From assembly GCA_963675135.1 (NCBI GenBank), contig OY776122.1:17858881-17922880 (forward strand): DNA of 64,000 nucleotides, in the 5' to 3' direction. Each line of letters starts with the position of its first letter. Position 1 is the stretch's first letter. Source of the stretch: Galeopsis tetrahit. Taxonomy: Eukaryota; Streptophyta; Magnoliopsida; Lamiales; Lamiaceae. The notes below the pieces were generated by a model. That model ran no database searches. It saw nothing but the letters and a program-made list of their open reading frames with translations, and was not told where the DNA came from. The position numbers and the translations under genes are program-made. This document shows positions 1-11,682 of the stretch, one piece after another.

Positions 1-559
1 CATCCAATGAATTACACATAGACTTCGACTATTAACATTAAGTCCACACAAGGACGAACACCCGAACACTACCTCTCTCCATTTTATTTCTATCATTATT
101 CTTAGTAGTTGCTTATAATTAGTTGTTATTTGTGAGTTTCCTTTACATTTGCACAAAACCATGACTCTGTACTATATTCAAAGAACAACATACACACTAA
201 GGCTACTTGATCAATCTAGTCCCACGGATCGATAATTTAACCGGGCCTTGCTTTTATTACATACGAACCTCTTATACTTGAGAGGAACGTGTTGGTAAAA
301 ACACGTGTCAGCGTATCCACGCTTGGAGACTAATACGTGACAGGATCCCGACGAAGACGAACCTGCAAAAACACGTTATGCTATTTTCGAGTGTCCCGTG
401 TCACATCGGGTGTGGATGACGATAGTCAAATGGATGGGCGCGGAGACGACGCTGCACTCCGTCCCCTCGATAAATTTACTACAGTTTGCCGGGTTACTGA
501 AAGGGAAAAGCGGAAGAGCAATGGCATTGTGCATCTGAGAGTGTACAACATGGATGCTA
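1..559. other. intergenic, no gene recognised
   Basis: No credible coding region is seen. A short stretch around 290-370 contains several acacgtg and acgtg-like words, but no gene start follows them. The open frame that reaches 717 becomes recognisable only from about 560, where it is LINE-derived. Confidence 0.5.
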
Positions 560-841
560 TGGAGGTAAGGAATAGGATGGTGTTCCAGAATGAACAGATG
601 GATATGGATAGATTGATTGAGGAAATAAAGACGTATGTGTGGAGCTGGAGTATCTTGAAAAAACTGTTGGTGAGCAATATTAATTTCTCAGAATGGAGTA
701 AGAAGTGCTCGGTGTAAATGGGAGCAGCTTGACAAATTAGAATTTACTGTGTAGTATGAGGCTGTAGGGTATTTCTTATACCCAAAAACTATTTTGCTAT
801 TTATTTATAAAAGTTAACTTTACTGATAAAAAAAAAAAAAG
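560..841 (+). mobile_element. 5'-truncated L1-type LINE, 3' end with poly(A)
   Basis: The frame ending at 717 has the tail typical of plant LINE reverse transcriptases after the zf-RVT zinc-binding domain: a basic/hydrophobic run (VRNRMVFQNEQ), an acidic helix (RLIEEIKTYVWSWS) and the closing FSEW motif. It is followed by about 110 bp of 3' UTR and a run of 13-14 A at about 828-841, the expected 3' end of an L1 insertion. The RT core, endonuclease and ORF1 are absent, so this is a dead 5'-truncated copy. The family match is from memory of the motif order; no target-site duplication was confirmed. Confidence 0.6.
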
Positions 842-1075
842 TTGCATTCAAAATAGATCTCTACAACAGATCTCGAGGTGACATTTGTAGACACTGAAAT
901 TTTATCAAATTTTGATTGTGTCTAATATTATGTAAATCCTAATCTTGGGGATAAAAATATAAAATAATATCTCCAAGATTTGAAATTATCCATTCCTTAT
1001 GTTTAGGATTTTTCTTGCACTCCAAGTCATTCATCTCTTATAAATAAGAGTGTGAAAATAGAATTTAAGGAGTGA

Positions 1076-1210
1076 GATGGAATAAGTCAGTCAGGAGACT
1101 CAGGACTCCATCAACTCCCTACTACTAAATTGTAGGTCAAATCGAGTTTGATGGAATAAGTCACAAACGAATCCATCAACTCTCTACTGCTAAATTGTAA
1201 GGTGTGATTA
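1076..1210. repeat. two-copy tandem repeat of about 74 bp
   Basis: Two units start with gatggaataagtca (1076 and 1150). Each carries the block ccatcaactc.ctact.ctaaattgta. The rest of 842-1500 is AT-rich intergenic DNA without recognisable genes. Confidence 0.6.
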
Positions 1211-1569
1211 TAAAATTCTAGTTCTAAAATTTTAAAGTTGAACGGCGTTAAATTTCGAAATCTATTTTACATTCCAAAACAAATACGTATATCATAAATG
1301 ATTTGTATCTGACAACAAAATATTTTTGTATAGGAGAAATATAATTAGGTAGGTGTTTAAATAAATATCCCTATTGTTTTAATTTTATTTATTTAAAACT
1401 ATTAGGGGATGTTATATGTTTAGTTTGTATTGTTGAAAATGATTCGCTATTCTTAAATTCCACTCTTTTTGGAGGAATTTTTAGAAGATGAACTTGGTTG
1501 TACTTGTTGGCCCCATGTTCCATTCGTCTGCAAAATTGGTCACCTGGTTTCAATTCGAACTAGTTTCCA

Positions 1570-2545
1570 ATTTCGACGACTCAAATATGGGTCCGTCTAG
1601 TTGGACTTCCAATTGAACTTTGGTAGTGGGCACATTTGTTAAGATGGACCATCACACATTGGCATAAACAATGGCGCAGTATGCTAGAATCTTGATTAAA
1701 GTGTATATAAAGCAGTCGTTTTTGTAGCGATTGATGTTAGAATGTGGGAATCGATCTGTGATTGTGGAAGTGCATTATGAGAGGCTTCCAAAGTATTGTC
1801 ATCACTGTATGGTTGTTGGACACATGACTGCCCACTGCAATAATGGTAATGTATCGCCACCCTGTGACTCGGGCAAACTTTGCAGGAGTTCTTGACGTCA
1901 TAAAGGACGGCCCCTTCGGATCCCCGTCGAACACGGACTCGCGCGCCTCCAACGGATCCTACATCGGCTATTGTGGCCATTTCGGTCCCGATGAGCAACT
2001 CATTCGCATGCCTCTCTAACGATTGCATGGATGAGTTCTCGGACAATATCCAGGAACTAGTGCCCGCGACACTTCTACACCCGCCCACCAAAGACGCCCT
2101 TGATGTTGCTCTTGTGGTTACTATGACGAAGCTTTGAGGCCCCCGGTTGGCCGATGTGGGAGTATCACAATGGCAACCACCGGAGACCGTCATACCGACC
2201 CGCTCTATCTTGAGGAACCCCGGAGGGACCCGTTCGCCTGAAAAAATATAGGAAGATGTCATCGACGAGTTTAACGCTATCACTACGAAGGCCTTCACGG
2301 TTGATTCTTCATCACCCTTTGTCGATGAAATGTGTCTTATCGTCTCGTTTACGAGACGATGGGGTGATGCCTTTGATCCACCATGATTTTGAGTTCGGTT
2401 CTCATTTTTTGTTTGTTTACATTTGGAGTGTTTCCGTGCTCCTTTGTATTCGGTCTAGAGGGATGTACATTTTTTCCTTATCCCGAGTTTTGTCCATAAG
2501 AAGGGTTATCCTGAGCAAGACTTTAATGACGCCCTGACTATTGAT
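1570..2545 (+). pseudogene. LINE ORF1 (DUF4283 / zf-CCHC_4) remnant
   Basis: Broken frames read as the gag-like ORF1 protein of plant L1 elements. At 1585-1615 the frame reads QIWVRLVGLPIELW. At about 1640-1690 it reads DHHTLA and MAQYARIL. At 1736-1840 it reads VEVHYERLPKYCHHC, followed by a complete CX2CX4HX4C zinc knuckle. This order (DUF4283 region, 'YERLP.YC' turn, knuckle) is typical of LINE ORF1. Several stops and at least one frameshift separate the pieces. Sequence to about 2545 (pyrimidine-rich, 'cgagttttgtcc' word) resembles the 3' parts of such elements but holds no clear protein. Nothing suggests function. Confidence 0.6.
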
Positions 2546-2698
2546 TCAACTTGTGAACTTATGGCTCTAAAACTTTTCTTTTCTCTTTTTCTTTTTATTT
2601 TTAATACACAACTTTTATTTGCTGAATATTTCCACCTCTTTCATTAGTAAATACACATCATGATTAGTTCACCACCCTCCAAACACTTAACGCGAACT

Positions 2699-3229
2699 AG
2701 GGGTGGAAATAGGCTGGGCTAGGCTAGACTTTACATGAAAAAAATTGGGTCTGGTTTATAAATATTGGGCCTAAGCCTGACCTATTATCTATGATAGAGT
2801 TTTTTATAGCCTTGACATGGCCTAGAAGCCTATTAAAATATGTTCAATATTCAAAGTTGCAAATAAAATTCACGACCAAAACCAATGCATTACAACAATG
2901 AGTTTAAATACAAACATTAACGATTTCTCAAGTATTAAAATAAATTTAACTTGCTTTAATTTAATATTAATGTTAGTACTAAATTTTAAGAATTATTTAT
3001 TATAAAATATATATATATATATATATTTAATTATATATATATAATATATGTAATATTAAATAGGCCTTAAGCTTATAAGGTCTTAGAGCCTAAACCTAGC
3101 CTACTTAACTAAATAGACTTTTTAAAAAGCCTTATCCCGACGCATATTATAAATAGGTCAGACCTGACAAGACCCTTAATAGGCTAGGCCATAAGCCCCT
3201 GTCGGGTGGCCCGACCTATTTCCACCCCA
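2699..3229. mobile_element. non-autonomous hAT-like element
   Basis: The ends form an inverted repeat: aggggtggaaataggc at the left, and tccacccca with gacctattt before it at the right (reverse complement tggggtggaaataggtc). The GGGGTGG start is typical of plant hAT (Ac/Ds-type) ends. Flanks cgcgaact (2691-2698) and catgaact (3231-3238) look like a decayed 8-bp target duplication with two mismatches. Subterminal repeats of taggc/gggcc words are frequent, as expected for hAT. There is no transposase ORF. A (TA)n tract lies at 3006-3053. Confidence 0.65.
3006..3053. repeat. (TA)n microsatellite
   Basis: Alternating TA run, slightly interrupted, inside the hAT-like element. Confidence 0.85.
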
Positions 3230-3399
3230 CCATGAACTACTCATTAATCTTAGGCCAAATGGTGTAATTTTTTTATTTTTTAAATAAGGATCCAATTTCC
3301 TAAAAAATTATGAGTATAATTTTCAATGTTTTTTTTTTCTTTCAAAATTTGATCTCCTTTAGGAAATTTAGGACAAAATTTATTTTTTAAAATTTATTC

Positions 3400-3927
3400 G
3401 GCAACTTTAGTGAATTTGCTTCTCAAAATGTTAGAATTTATTTTTATATATGATATTATTATTAATACCCAAATGTAATTTGCTCAATGCACATATATGC
3501 AAAACATATTATAACAAATTGTATCTAGTAAATGTATATGCATAAACATTGACTAACAAAAATAAGCACGAATTATCTACATTTGGACAATACACAAAAT
3601 GTGTACATAATATGTACGTACGGAATATTGTGCACACATCATTTGTCTATTACGTACATACTAAATGTCTACATATAATCATTTATATATATATATAACC
3701 ACACATTATGTTATCATTAGTTGTCCTTATAATTACTTTACATTGGTAGAAAATATAAAATTAAACTTAAAAAAGTCGATATTAATATATTACTCCTAAA
3801 TTTACTTCTAAAAATGCTATTTTGAATATATAAATTCACATATACATCTTTCCTCGTTCGTGTCACTCCTGTGCAAAACCTATTTCCTTCAACCTGTCTT
3901 CACAAACCAAATCCATTATTTTGAGAA
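3400..3927. repeat. duplicated upstream block (partner 30970-31635)
   Basis: The block shares long colinear identities with 30970-31635, for example aatgtaatttgctcaatg, aacaaattgtatct and ctaacaaaaataagc. It runs directly into the two copies of the DRB-like gene start (3928 and 31636). This is therefore a segmental duplication that includes promoter-side DNA. No gene lies within it. Confidence 0.75.
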
Positions 3928-4097
3928 ATGTACAAATCTAAATTGCAGGAATTATGTTAGTTTACCACAAAGTGAAATAATGGCTACTGTCATATTGTCA
4001 TTAATTATACAATATGAAATGTTTCATACGTCGAAGGAGGTCAAATCACCTAAGAAGGCGGAGAACACTACAACTCGAATTGCATCGATGACACCTC
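3928..4097 (+). pseudogene. DRB-like dsRNA-binding protein, 5' part (split by copia A)
   Basis: ATG at 3928 opens MYKSKLQELC, the characteristic first-helix sequence of plant DRB proteins, then a stop at 3958. After a frame change, 4040-4090 reads EVKSPKKAENTTTRIA, which matches the last helix of a dsRBD (consensus 'S.KEA.N.AA..A'). The central beta strands are destroyed. The sequence stops at the target duplication acctc (4093-4097) and resumes at 29728 with the linker and second dsRBD. DRB proteins assist Dicer-like enzymes in small-RNA pathways; this copy cannot encode one. Identification rests on motif recognition and on the better-preserved copy at 31636. Confidence 0.65.
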
Positions 4098-4302
4098 TAA
4101 TAGAGATAATACTAATTGATTTGAATTAGTTGTAAATATTGATTTAATTTTTGTAACTTAATTGACCATATCCTTTCCTTAATTATAGGATATTGTTGTA
4201 ATATGTGTATATATATATATGTGAATACTCTCTCACCAGAATACACGGTGATTTCTCAAATCTTCTCTCAATTCTTAATTATGTGCTGTACACATCCTGT
4301 CA
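4098..4302 (+). repeat. 5' LTR of copia A
   Basis: 205 bp, starting taatagagataat and ending cacatcctgtca. Compared with the 3' LTR it has about three substitutions, a TA-repeat length difference, and a 20-odd-bp block missing from the 3' copy. Confidence 0.9.
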
Positions 4303-4313
4303 TGGTATCAGCC
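4303..4313 (+). other. primer binding site (tRNA-iMet type) of copia A
   Basis: tggtatcagcc abuts the LTR end. It is complementary to the 3' end of plant initiator tRNA-Met except for its last bases, as usual for Copia. Confidence 0.85.
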
Positions 4314-4452
4314 TAACTCGTTCCTACATCCTAAATTCTTCCGCCGTCCTCCTTCTCTACCTCGCCGGTCTTTACATCCGGTTCTCCTCTTCTCTTGTTT
4401 CGGTGATATTGGTCGGTATCCGCCATCGCCAAATCTCAGTTTCGTCATCATC

Positions 4453-7400
4453 ATGTCGAACTCTGCTAATGATCCTCTCCCTGTTACCACAATGATAAAT
4501 ATGATGCAAATTAAACTTGAAGCCTCCACATATTTGATGTGGCGCCGCCAAACAATACACATGGCTGAGTGTTTTGATATTTTGGGCCATCTCGATTGTA
4601 AGACTCCAGCGCCGTCTTCCACGATCACGTCGGAGAGCGGCGCAGCCACTGCAAACCCGGCTTACACGGCGTGGCGTCTGAAGGATAAACGCCTCCTCAG
4701 TGTCTTATATACCTCTCTCTCTGCCGACGCGGCCTCGGAGGTCATCGATTGCACATCCGCCAATCAAGCGTGGGAGGCGCTTGAGCGTGTCTATGCCTCT
4801 GCGTCCCGTTCTCATCAACTCCGGGAGGAGTTGTTATCACTTCGCCGAGGAGATCTGTCCGTTGAAGAATATGGGAAGAAATTTAAACATCTCTGTGATC
4901 AGCTGCAGGCCATCGGCCGTCCCATTGACGCTGACGATAAAAGGCACTGGTTCCTCCGCGGATAGGGGGTTCAATTTGCAGGTTTGGCCGACACTAGGAT
5001 GGCTATCTCTCCAGTTCCGCCTCTCTGTGATCTCCTCCACCAGACTGTACAATTTGATATGATGCTCAAATCCATGGAGGGTTCGTCTCCCTCTCCTGCC
5101 TTTTCCGCCGTTCGCCAGAATTTTCGGACGGCTGCCCCTAAGCCGTCGCCTCAACCATCGTCTCATACCTCTCAGCAGCAGCACTCTTTTCGCTCAGGAG
5201 GTAATTTTAATTACGGTAACAATGGTTCAGGTTCATGTGCTTCATTTAATTCTGGTCGTCGTGACAATTCTAGTGGAGGTGGGTTTCGTCGTACGCCTAG
5301 ATGCCAAATATGCCGTGGGGAGCACTACGCTGATAAGTGCTCTAAATACTTGAATGCTCTCAACTCCAACTCAGCCGCCCACCTTGCTCAAGCGTTCACG
5401 TCCACTTGCAATGTCTCGGATCAAACTCCTGATTGGTATCTTGATTCGGGCGCCTCGGTTCATATGACGAACCAACTTTCCGCTCTTGACACTCATGAGT
5501 CCTATTCTGGTAACGGTACTGTTATAGTTGGTAATGGCAATGTTTTAAATATCTCGCATATTGGCAATACTAAAATATCTGAGGATGTTAAATTGTTAGA
5601 TGTCCTTGTCGTCCCTCATATCACAAAGAACCTTCTGTCTATAAGTAAATTAACTGCGGATTATCCTATGGATGTTATTTTTTCTGATAAGTTCTTTGCG
5701 ATTCAGAACCGGCTCACAAAGAAAATCCTGGCTCAGGGAAGGTGTAATCAGGGACTTTATTTACTTGATCGGGGTATTCCAGCTTTGGTTGCAGCTATTC
5801 GGGTCAAGAGGCTGAAAGCGAGCTTTGATTTGTGGCATTTACGCCTGGGTCATGTCCCATTTTCTGTTATTTCATTATTAAATAAACAGGGTTGTTTATC
5901 TGTTACTTCAGTTTTACCAAACCCTAGCCTCTGCTCTTCTTGCCAGTTGGCCAAGAGCAAGCGTTTACCATTTTCATTGAATGACAAACGTGCTACTGTT
6001 GTTCTTGACTTAATTCATTGTGATTTGTGGGGTCCTGCACCCGTTTCCACTTCTGATGGGTTTAAATATTATGTGGCTTTTGTGGATGATTTTTCTCGAT
6101 TTTCGTGGATATATCATTTGCGTGCTAAGCCCGAGTTTTATGATGTGTTTGTTCGGTTTCATGCTTTCGTATGCAATCAATTTTCTCGAACTATTAAAAC
6201 ATTTAAGTCTGATGGGGGTGCTAAGTTTATAAATGGAAGGGTTCGTGATTTTATGCATCTGCATGGTATACATCACCGGATTTCTTGTGCTTATACACCA
6301 CAGCAAAATGGCAGGGCCGAACGTAAACATCGTCATATCTCTGAAACTGGTTTATCTATGTTATTTCATGCTCAGGCGCCAGCTTCCCTTTGGTTTGATG
6401 CATTTGCCACTGCCTTTTATGTCATTAATAGGCTACCCTCTGTGAAACTTGATAACATTTCTCCCTTTCAGGTGTTATTTGGTTATCCGCCTAGTTATGA
6501 TACTTTTAAGCCCTTTGGTTGCCGTGTCTATCCGTATCTTCGTGACTATGCAACTAATAAATTGGAACCTCGCAGTCGGCCTTGCATCTTTCTGGGTTAT
6601 AGAAGCACGCAGAAGGGTTTTCTTTGTTTTGATCCGGACTCTTCTCGAGTTTTTATCACTCGCCATGCTCAGTTTGATGAGTTCCACTTTCCTTTCTCAC
6701 GGGTACCGTCTGTTACGAAAGTCACTGACCTAGATATCTCGACGTTCCTTGATATCTCATCTGACTCTTCTCTGGCTCCTGTCTCGGCTCCTGTTCGTCC
6801 TCCACATCGTTTTTCGGTTGATAATGATGCTCGTTCACCATTCTTGGTTCTCGATGAACCTCCTTTGGAGGCACCTACTATTGATCCTGTCGTGCTTCCT
6901 GTTCCCGACATTGAGCCTCCAGCTCCAGAACCACCCCAGGACATTGAGCCTCCAGCTCCAGAACCGCCCCAGGCTCCCCAGCCCACTCATCATATGATCA
7001 CTCGAGCTCGTGCTGGTATTTTCAAGCCCCGCTATTCGGTTGATTTAGCATCTTCTGCCCTTCTATCAGCTCTTGTTGTCACCTCTGAGCCCCGTGGCTT
7101 CAAGTCTGCTGTTAAGCTTCCTCAGTGGCTTGCTGCCATGCAAGAAGAGATTGATGCTCTCCGCTCTAACTCGACTTGGGATTTAGTACCTCGACCTTCT
7201 GGCACTAATATTGTTGGCTCCAAGTGGGTCTTTCGTACAAAGTTTCTTGCAGATGGGTCAATCGAACGTCACAAGGCTCGTTTAGTGGCTCAGGGTTTTA
7301 CTCAGGTTCCTGGTTTGGATTTCCATCATACATTCAGCCCTGTTGTGAAGGCGGCCACAGTTAGGTTTGTTCTGGCCTTATCTGTTCAGCGTGGCTGGCC

Positions 7401-8390
7401 TCTTCACCAGCTTGATGTTAAGAATGCCTTCCTGAATGGGGTTCTTCACAAGCCTGTCTTCATGGCCCAGCCCCCTGGCTTTGTTGATCCTCGGTACCCT
7501 GATCATGTTTGTCGACTGAAGAAGGCACTTTATGGTCTTCGCCAGACTCCCCTTGCCTGGTACCAGCGTTTCAACTCGTTTCTCTTCAGTCTAGGTTTCT
7601 CACAGAGTCGTTCTGATTCGTCTCTATTTCATCTGCATGAGGGTAAGACCATTATATATCTTCTCTTGTATGTTGACGATATTATTGTCACAGGCAATGA
7701 TCTTGCTGCCCTTCGCCGATTCATAGTTGATACTGGAGATGAGTTTGCCATCAAGGATCTAGGCTCCTTGAACTATTTTCTTGGTCTTGAGGTCTCTCAC
7801 ACCGATACTGGGTTGTTTGTTGGTCAGGCCAAATATGCACTTGATATTCTTGAGCGTGCAGACTTGGTTGAGGCAAAACCTATTTCCACCCCATTGGCGA
7901 CAGGTGAATCTCTTGTCAGTACAAGTCCTGCTTTCAAGGACCCCACATTATACAGATCTCTGGTTGGTACTTTGCAATACCTGACCATCACTAGGCCAGA
8001 TTTATCCTATGCTGTCAGCTCTGTTAGTCAGTTTCTTCAGTCGCCTACTGAAGATCATTTTTTGGTTGTTAAGCGTATCCTTCGCTATGTGAAGGGTACT
8101 CTCCATTTTGGTCTCTCGTTCACTAAGCGTCCTGACTCTTCCATCTTGGGATACTCTGATGCGGATTGGGCTCGTTGTGTTGAGACCCGTCGCTCAACTT
8201 ATGGGTACTCTATATTTCTGGGGGGTAATCTTGTTTCTTGTAGTGCAAAGAAACAACCAACTGTTGCCCGTTCCAGCTGTGAGTCTGAGTATCGGGCACT
8301 GGCCAATGCAGCTGCTGAACTTGTTTGGGTTATTAATCTTCTTCGGGAATTGCGGGCTCTTCCTCCTACTCGGCCCGTTCTGTTGTGTGA
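4453..8390 (+). pseudogene. Copia A gag-pol, first part (one stop; interrupted by B)
   Basis: One reading frame from ATG 4453. Gag helices are followed by an in-frame TAG at 4963-4965, then the same frame continues. Around residue 284 there is a zinc knuckle with spacing CX2CX3HX4C (one residue short). The protease motif DSG is near residue 329. The HHCC region (WHLRLGH...CSSCQ) and integrase core follow, with VDDFSR, KSDGG and QQNGRAER. A Pro-rich linker comes next, then RT with YVDD near residue 1072 and RNase H (DADWA, SESEY). At 8390 the frame is cut inside RNase H by element B, and it resumes at 29299 with NKSAIF. Apart from the stop and insertion it is well preserved. Confidence 0.9.
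6907..6972 (+). repeat. 33-bp coding tandem repeat in the A pol linker
   Basis: Two adjacent 33-bp units, differing at one base, encode DIEPPAPEPPQ twice in the Pro-rich linker between integrase and RT. Confidence 0.9.
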
Positions 8391-9590
8391 TGTTGGAGAA
8401 ATTGGGTCTTTATTCAATTTCTTAATATTTAATTAATTTTAATTAATCAATTATTTGAGGGTATGAATATTTAATTTTCGAAGAATTAAATATTATAGGA
8501 TCGTTCTACTCTCGGAGTAGATGATCGTAGTATATTTAAAATCTCAAAACCGAATTTCGGTGAGTGAGAAATTAATGTACGAAGATTAAGACAAAGTGAT
8601 GCATTGGGAGTAGTGTTAATAACTATCCCACATTGATAAATGTGAGAATTAACTACATCATTATTAATAGGAGTTAGTTAAGAATGTTCAAATTGTAGTG
8701 ACTATTGAACCATTCAATTAGCCACACGCGCGCGCGCGCCGCCCGCACGCCCATCCGGCCGTGCCGCGCCGGGTCCTGGGCCTTGGATCTTGGCAATTGG
8801 ACTTTGGGCTTGGGCCTAGGGCCCATCTATCTTTTTGAGGCTCTAAAAATGTGGGCCTTGACCCACACGGTTTTAGGGCAGCCCAAGTCTGTGGAAGTCA
8901 AGCGGATTAGTTGACTTCTGGAATTTGAAATTCGAAATTTAAAATGTCTTAATTGCGTGGAGATTTAAGAATGGAAGTTACCATTCCCGAAACTGCCATA
9001 TTAATGTGCTGGAGGTTATTAAGAATGGGAGTTACCATTCCGGGAATAATGACCAGCCGTTACTGCCATAAATACCCCGCTCCCTACCTGAGTGGCACTG
9101 CCTATAAATAGGAGTGCATTATTTTTGGAAAAGTTACATTTTTGCAAACAACAAAAATCACTTGAATTTTCCACCAAAATTGCATCCTGTTTTCCAGCAT
9201 TCTGCATATCATTTTAGAGTGCAGTCCAGTTCAGGCGTGTATTCAGTTCGTCGGAGTTTTGTACGCTGTGGTGTTGCTCGTGCAAAGACGAAGCCGTTTT
9301 ACCTTTCGAAACATTTCGTCAAACCGTGAACACCAGCCGGGACGTGTTTGTTTTACGGGAAAAGGTATAACATTGACTCGGCTTTTCCCTAACAATTTTC
9401 TATTTTGCAGTGTTGCTTTTCAAGGATTTTGGGACCTACTTTACGTACCTGCCTTTTCAAAGAACTGCTTAAAAGAAGAAGATTGCCCATTTTGGAAATT
9501 AGAAGATTTTTGAAGACATTGTAATTTATTTGTTGTCCTTTTATTTTCCGTCCACTTTGTAAGCCATTGTTGGTAGTAAAATATCCAACA
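8391..9590 (+). repeat. 5' LTR of element B
   Basis: 1,200 bp. It contains a (CG)n-rich stretch near 8722-8766 and a TATA box TATAAATA at 9103-9110. The GC-rich part differs in length between the two LTRs. Confidence 0.9.
9103..9110 (+). promoter_or_regulatory. TATA box of the B 5' LTR
   Basis: TATAAATA within cctataaataggag. The same box is in the 3' LTR at 28811-28818, so it likely sets the U3/R boundary about 30 bp downstream. Confidence 0.6.
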
Positions 9591-9633
9591 ATCGTAAAAC
9601 AAACAGAAGAAAAAAAAAACAAAAGATACCACA

Positions 9634-10632
9634 ATGGCATCAGACGGAAGTGACCCTAAAAACAACGAAAACACCCCAATACCGAACTTGATCATTGAGG
9701 GTACGTCTTCGGGCCCCCTGCTTTTACCCCCTATGTACTTTCCACCCTCTGAAACTCGTGGTTTCATGGTGCATGGTGAAACACCCGAGAAATTCTCGGG
9801 TACTGATTTTAAGAGGTGGCAACAAAAAATGTTATTTTACCTCACGACACTTCACCTAGCAAGGTTCCTCCGGGAGGATCCACCCGTAGTCGATGAAAAC
9901 GATACGGACAATGCTAGGAGGGTTGCTTATGACCAATGGTGTCATGGTGACTTTTTGTGTCGCAACTATGTCATTGGAGGACTAGTTGACGCGTTGTATA
10001 ACGTGTATCAGTCGGTTCGTACTGCCAAAGAATTGTGGGAATCTTTGGAACGAAAGTACAAAACCGAGGATGCCGGAATTAAAAAGTTCGTGGTGGCGAA
10101 ATTTTTGGAATTTAAAATGGTAGATGGTAAATCTGTCATTGAACAAGTTCAAAAATTTCAGTTAATTCTACATGATATCCTCGCGGAGGGTATGGTCCTT
10201 CCGGACGCTTTTCAAGTAGCTGTTGTAATTGAGAAGTTACCTCCTTGTTGGAGGGAATTCAAAAGTTATCTCAAACACAAACGAAAAGAAATGAATCTCG
10301 AAGACTTGATTGTAAAACTTCGAATTGAGGAAGACAATCGAAAAATGGACGAAGTGTCCAATAAAGTGAAAATAGAGGCGAGAGCCAACTTGGCGGAACG
10401 TGGAGAACCGTCAAAGAAAAGGAAACGCCCTAACGAAAATAAAGGCAAGAAACTCGTCTTGGAAAGGACAAAGTTTAACGGCGAGTGTCATAATTTTGGT
10501 AAGCCAAACCACATGGCACGCGACTGTCGGGCTCCTCGTCGAGATGAGAAAGACAAAGGAAAAGGCAAACAGTCTAGTGCAAATGCAAACATGGCAGAAC
10601 ACGAGTTCAACGAAGAAGACATGTCAGCATGA
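9634..10632 (+). CDS. Gag protein of element B
   Basis: An intact 332-residue ORF begins 44 bp after the 5' LTR. Residues about 50-235 fit the copia gag core (GTDFKRWQQKM...LWESLERKY...ILHDILAEG...LPPCWREFK). A basic C-terminal region follows. The nucleocapsid knuckle is altered: it reads CHNFGKPNHMARDC, with Phe in place of the second zinc-binding Cys, so zinc binding is probably impaired. The ORF ends soon after, before any protease motif. No initiator-tRNA-type primer site is visible between LTR and ATG. Such a Gag could still assemble particles if a relative supplied the Pol enzymes; that is inference. Confidence 0.8.
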   Translation: MASDGSDPKNNENTPIPNLIIEGTSSGPLLLPPMYFPPSETRGFMVHGETPEKFSGTDFKRWQQKMLFYLTTLHLARFLREDPPVVDENDTDNARRVAYDQWCHGDFLCRNYVIGGLVDALYNVYQSVRTAKELWESLERKYKTEDAGIKKFVVAKFLEFKMVDGKSVIEQVQKFQLILHDILAEGMVLPDAFQVAVVIEKLPPCWREFKSYLKHKRKEMNLEDLIVKLRIEEDNRKMDEVSNKVKIEARANLAERGEPSKKRKRPNENKGKKLVLERTKFNGECHNFGKPNHMARDCRAPRRDEKDKGKGKQSSANANMAEHEFNEEDMSA

Positions 10633-10754
10633 GCTAGAAGTATTCAAGAATAATTTTTTTTTGAGGAAAGTACAGTGGAGAGAACATGAAAACCAGAAGA
10701 CCCTAAGGTCTTACAAAAATTCCAACCGAAACTTTCAAAAGAGACTACTCCATC

Positions 10755-11024
10755 TCAATCGTGTGAAATGGTAGAGTGCACTACTTTTTGCGCCCATCTG
10801 TGCGCCCTTAAATTTTTTTCCCTTGGAAGGTGACAAAGTTTGCACACTACAAACTTTAACGAAAGTTGCCTAATCCTGAATGCCTTTCTGAATTCAGGCC
10901 CAGCTCCCCTCTTGCCTCCCTCAAGCATCGAATCTGATTTCAGAATGATGCTAGTAAAACCCAATCTTCTTGCCTCCATCAGCCCTGTCCATATTGCTTC
11001 TAGTTCTGCTCCCAAAGGGCTCAT
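10755..11024 (-). pseudogene. LINE RNase H domain (RVT_3)
   Basis: Minus-strand frame with ELEAIWTGLMEARRLG, the helix bearing the catalytic Glu, then ILKSDS with the catalytic Asp, and a C-terminal LPREKN.RAHRWA segment. These are typical of the plant LINE RVT_3 domain. It is out of frame with the zf-RVT piece upstream (11670), so the polyprotein is broken. Confidence 0.8.
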
Positions 11025-11115
11025 CTGAGGGGGAATAATTTTGGAAAAAGAGTGATTTATATTTCTAGCATTATGATATAAAACTCCACCAATTCCAAAT
11101 TTTCGATCCTCAGCA

Positions 11116-11670
11116 TTAAATGCGGCATCCGTTTCTACTTTCTACACATATCCAATCGTAACCCGAACTCTCATCCGCAAAAAAACCTTCACCTTTCTGA
11201 TGTGAGTAATATTGCTTTGTTTCATTAAGTTGGAAGATTCGAAGATATCCGATCACTCTCTCCACGATTTTACACGAAAGATGCCCAAATCCCGTTTCCT
11301 TATCATGTAAAACCTTACATCTTTCCCTCCATATTCCCCATGCTACCATTATGATGTCTTCATGTGAGTGCCATGTTGCTGAATCAAAGAGGAATGACAG
11401 GAGTTGTATTGTATTCCCAAAGGTTCTTATTTTAATCATCCTATCCATCTGCATTTCTCTCCAAACATGCCTAACCTTTTGACATTGAAAAATGGCATGA
11501 TTCGTGTTTGGCATAAAGGCTCCACACAGCCCACAAATGGGAGAGATAGGGATATGTCTTGAAGCCAGGTTTCCTTCAGTAGCTATCACCTCTTGACAAA
11601 GTTTCCAGCCAAAGATCCTTACCTTTGGTGGCACATTCAACTTCCAAATCCTGTTCCACCAAGAATTCAA
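11116..11670 (-). pseudogene. LINE zf-RVT zinc-binding region
   Basis: Minus-strand frame WNRIWKLNVPPKVRIFGWK...CGLCG...NHAIFQC...VW, the conserved Trp/Cys pattern of the zf-RVT domain between RT and RNase H. It is in the same frame as the RT piece at 11683-12615 but separated by a stop. Confidence 0.85.
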
Positions 11671-11682
11671 TTCTGATTTATC

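Noticed and set aside
1696..2298. 200-codon minus-strand open frame
   Set aside because: The plus strand reads as LINE ORF1 with a correct zinc knuckle in this interval; the minus frame has no domain and is a shadow.
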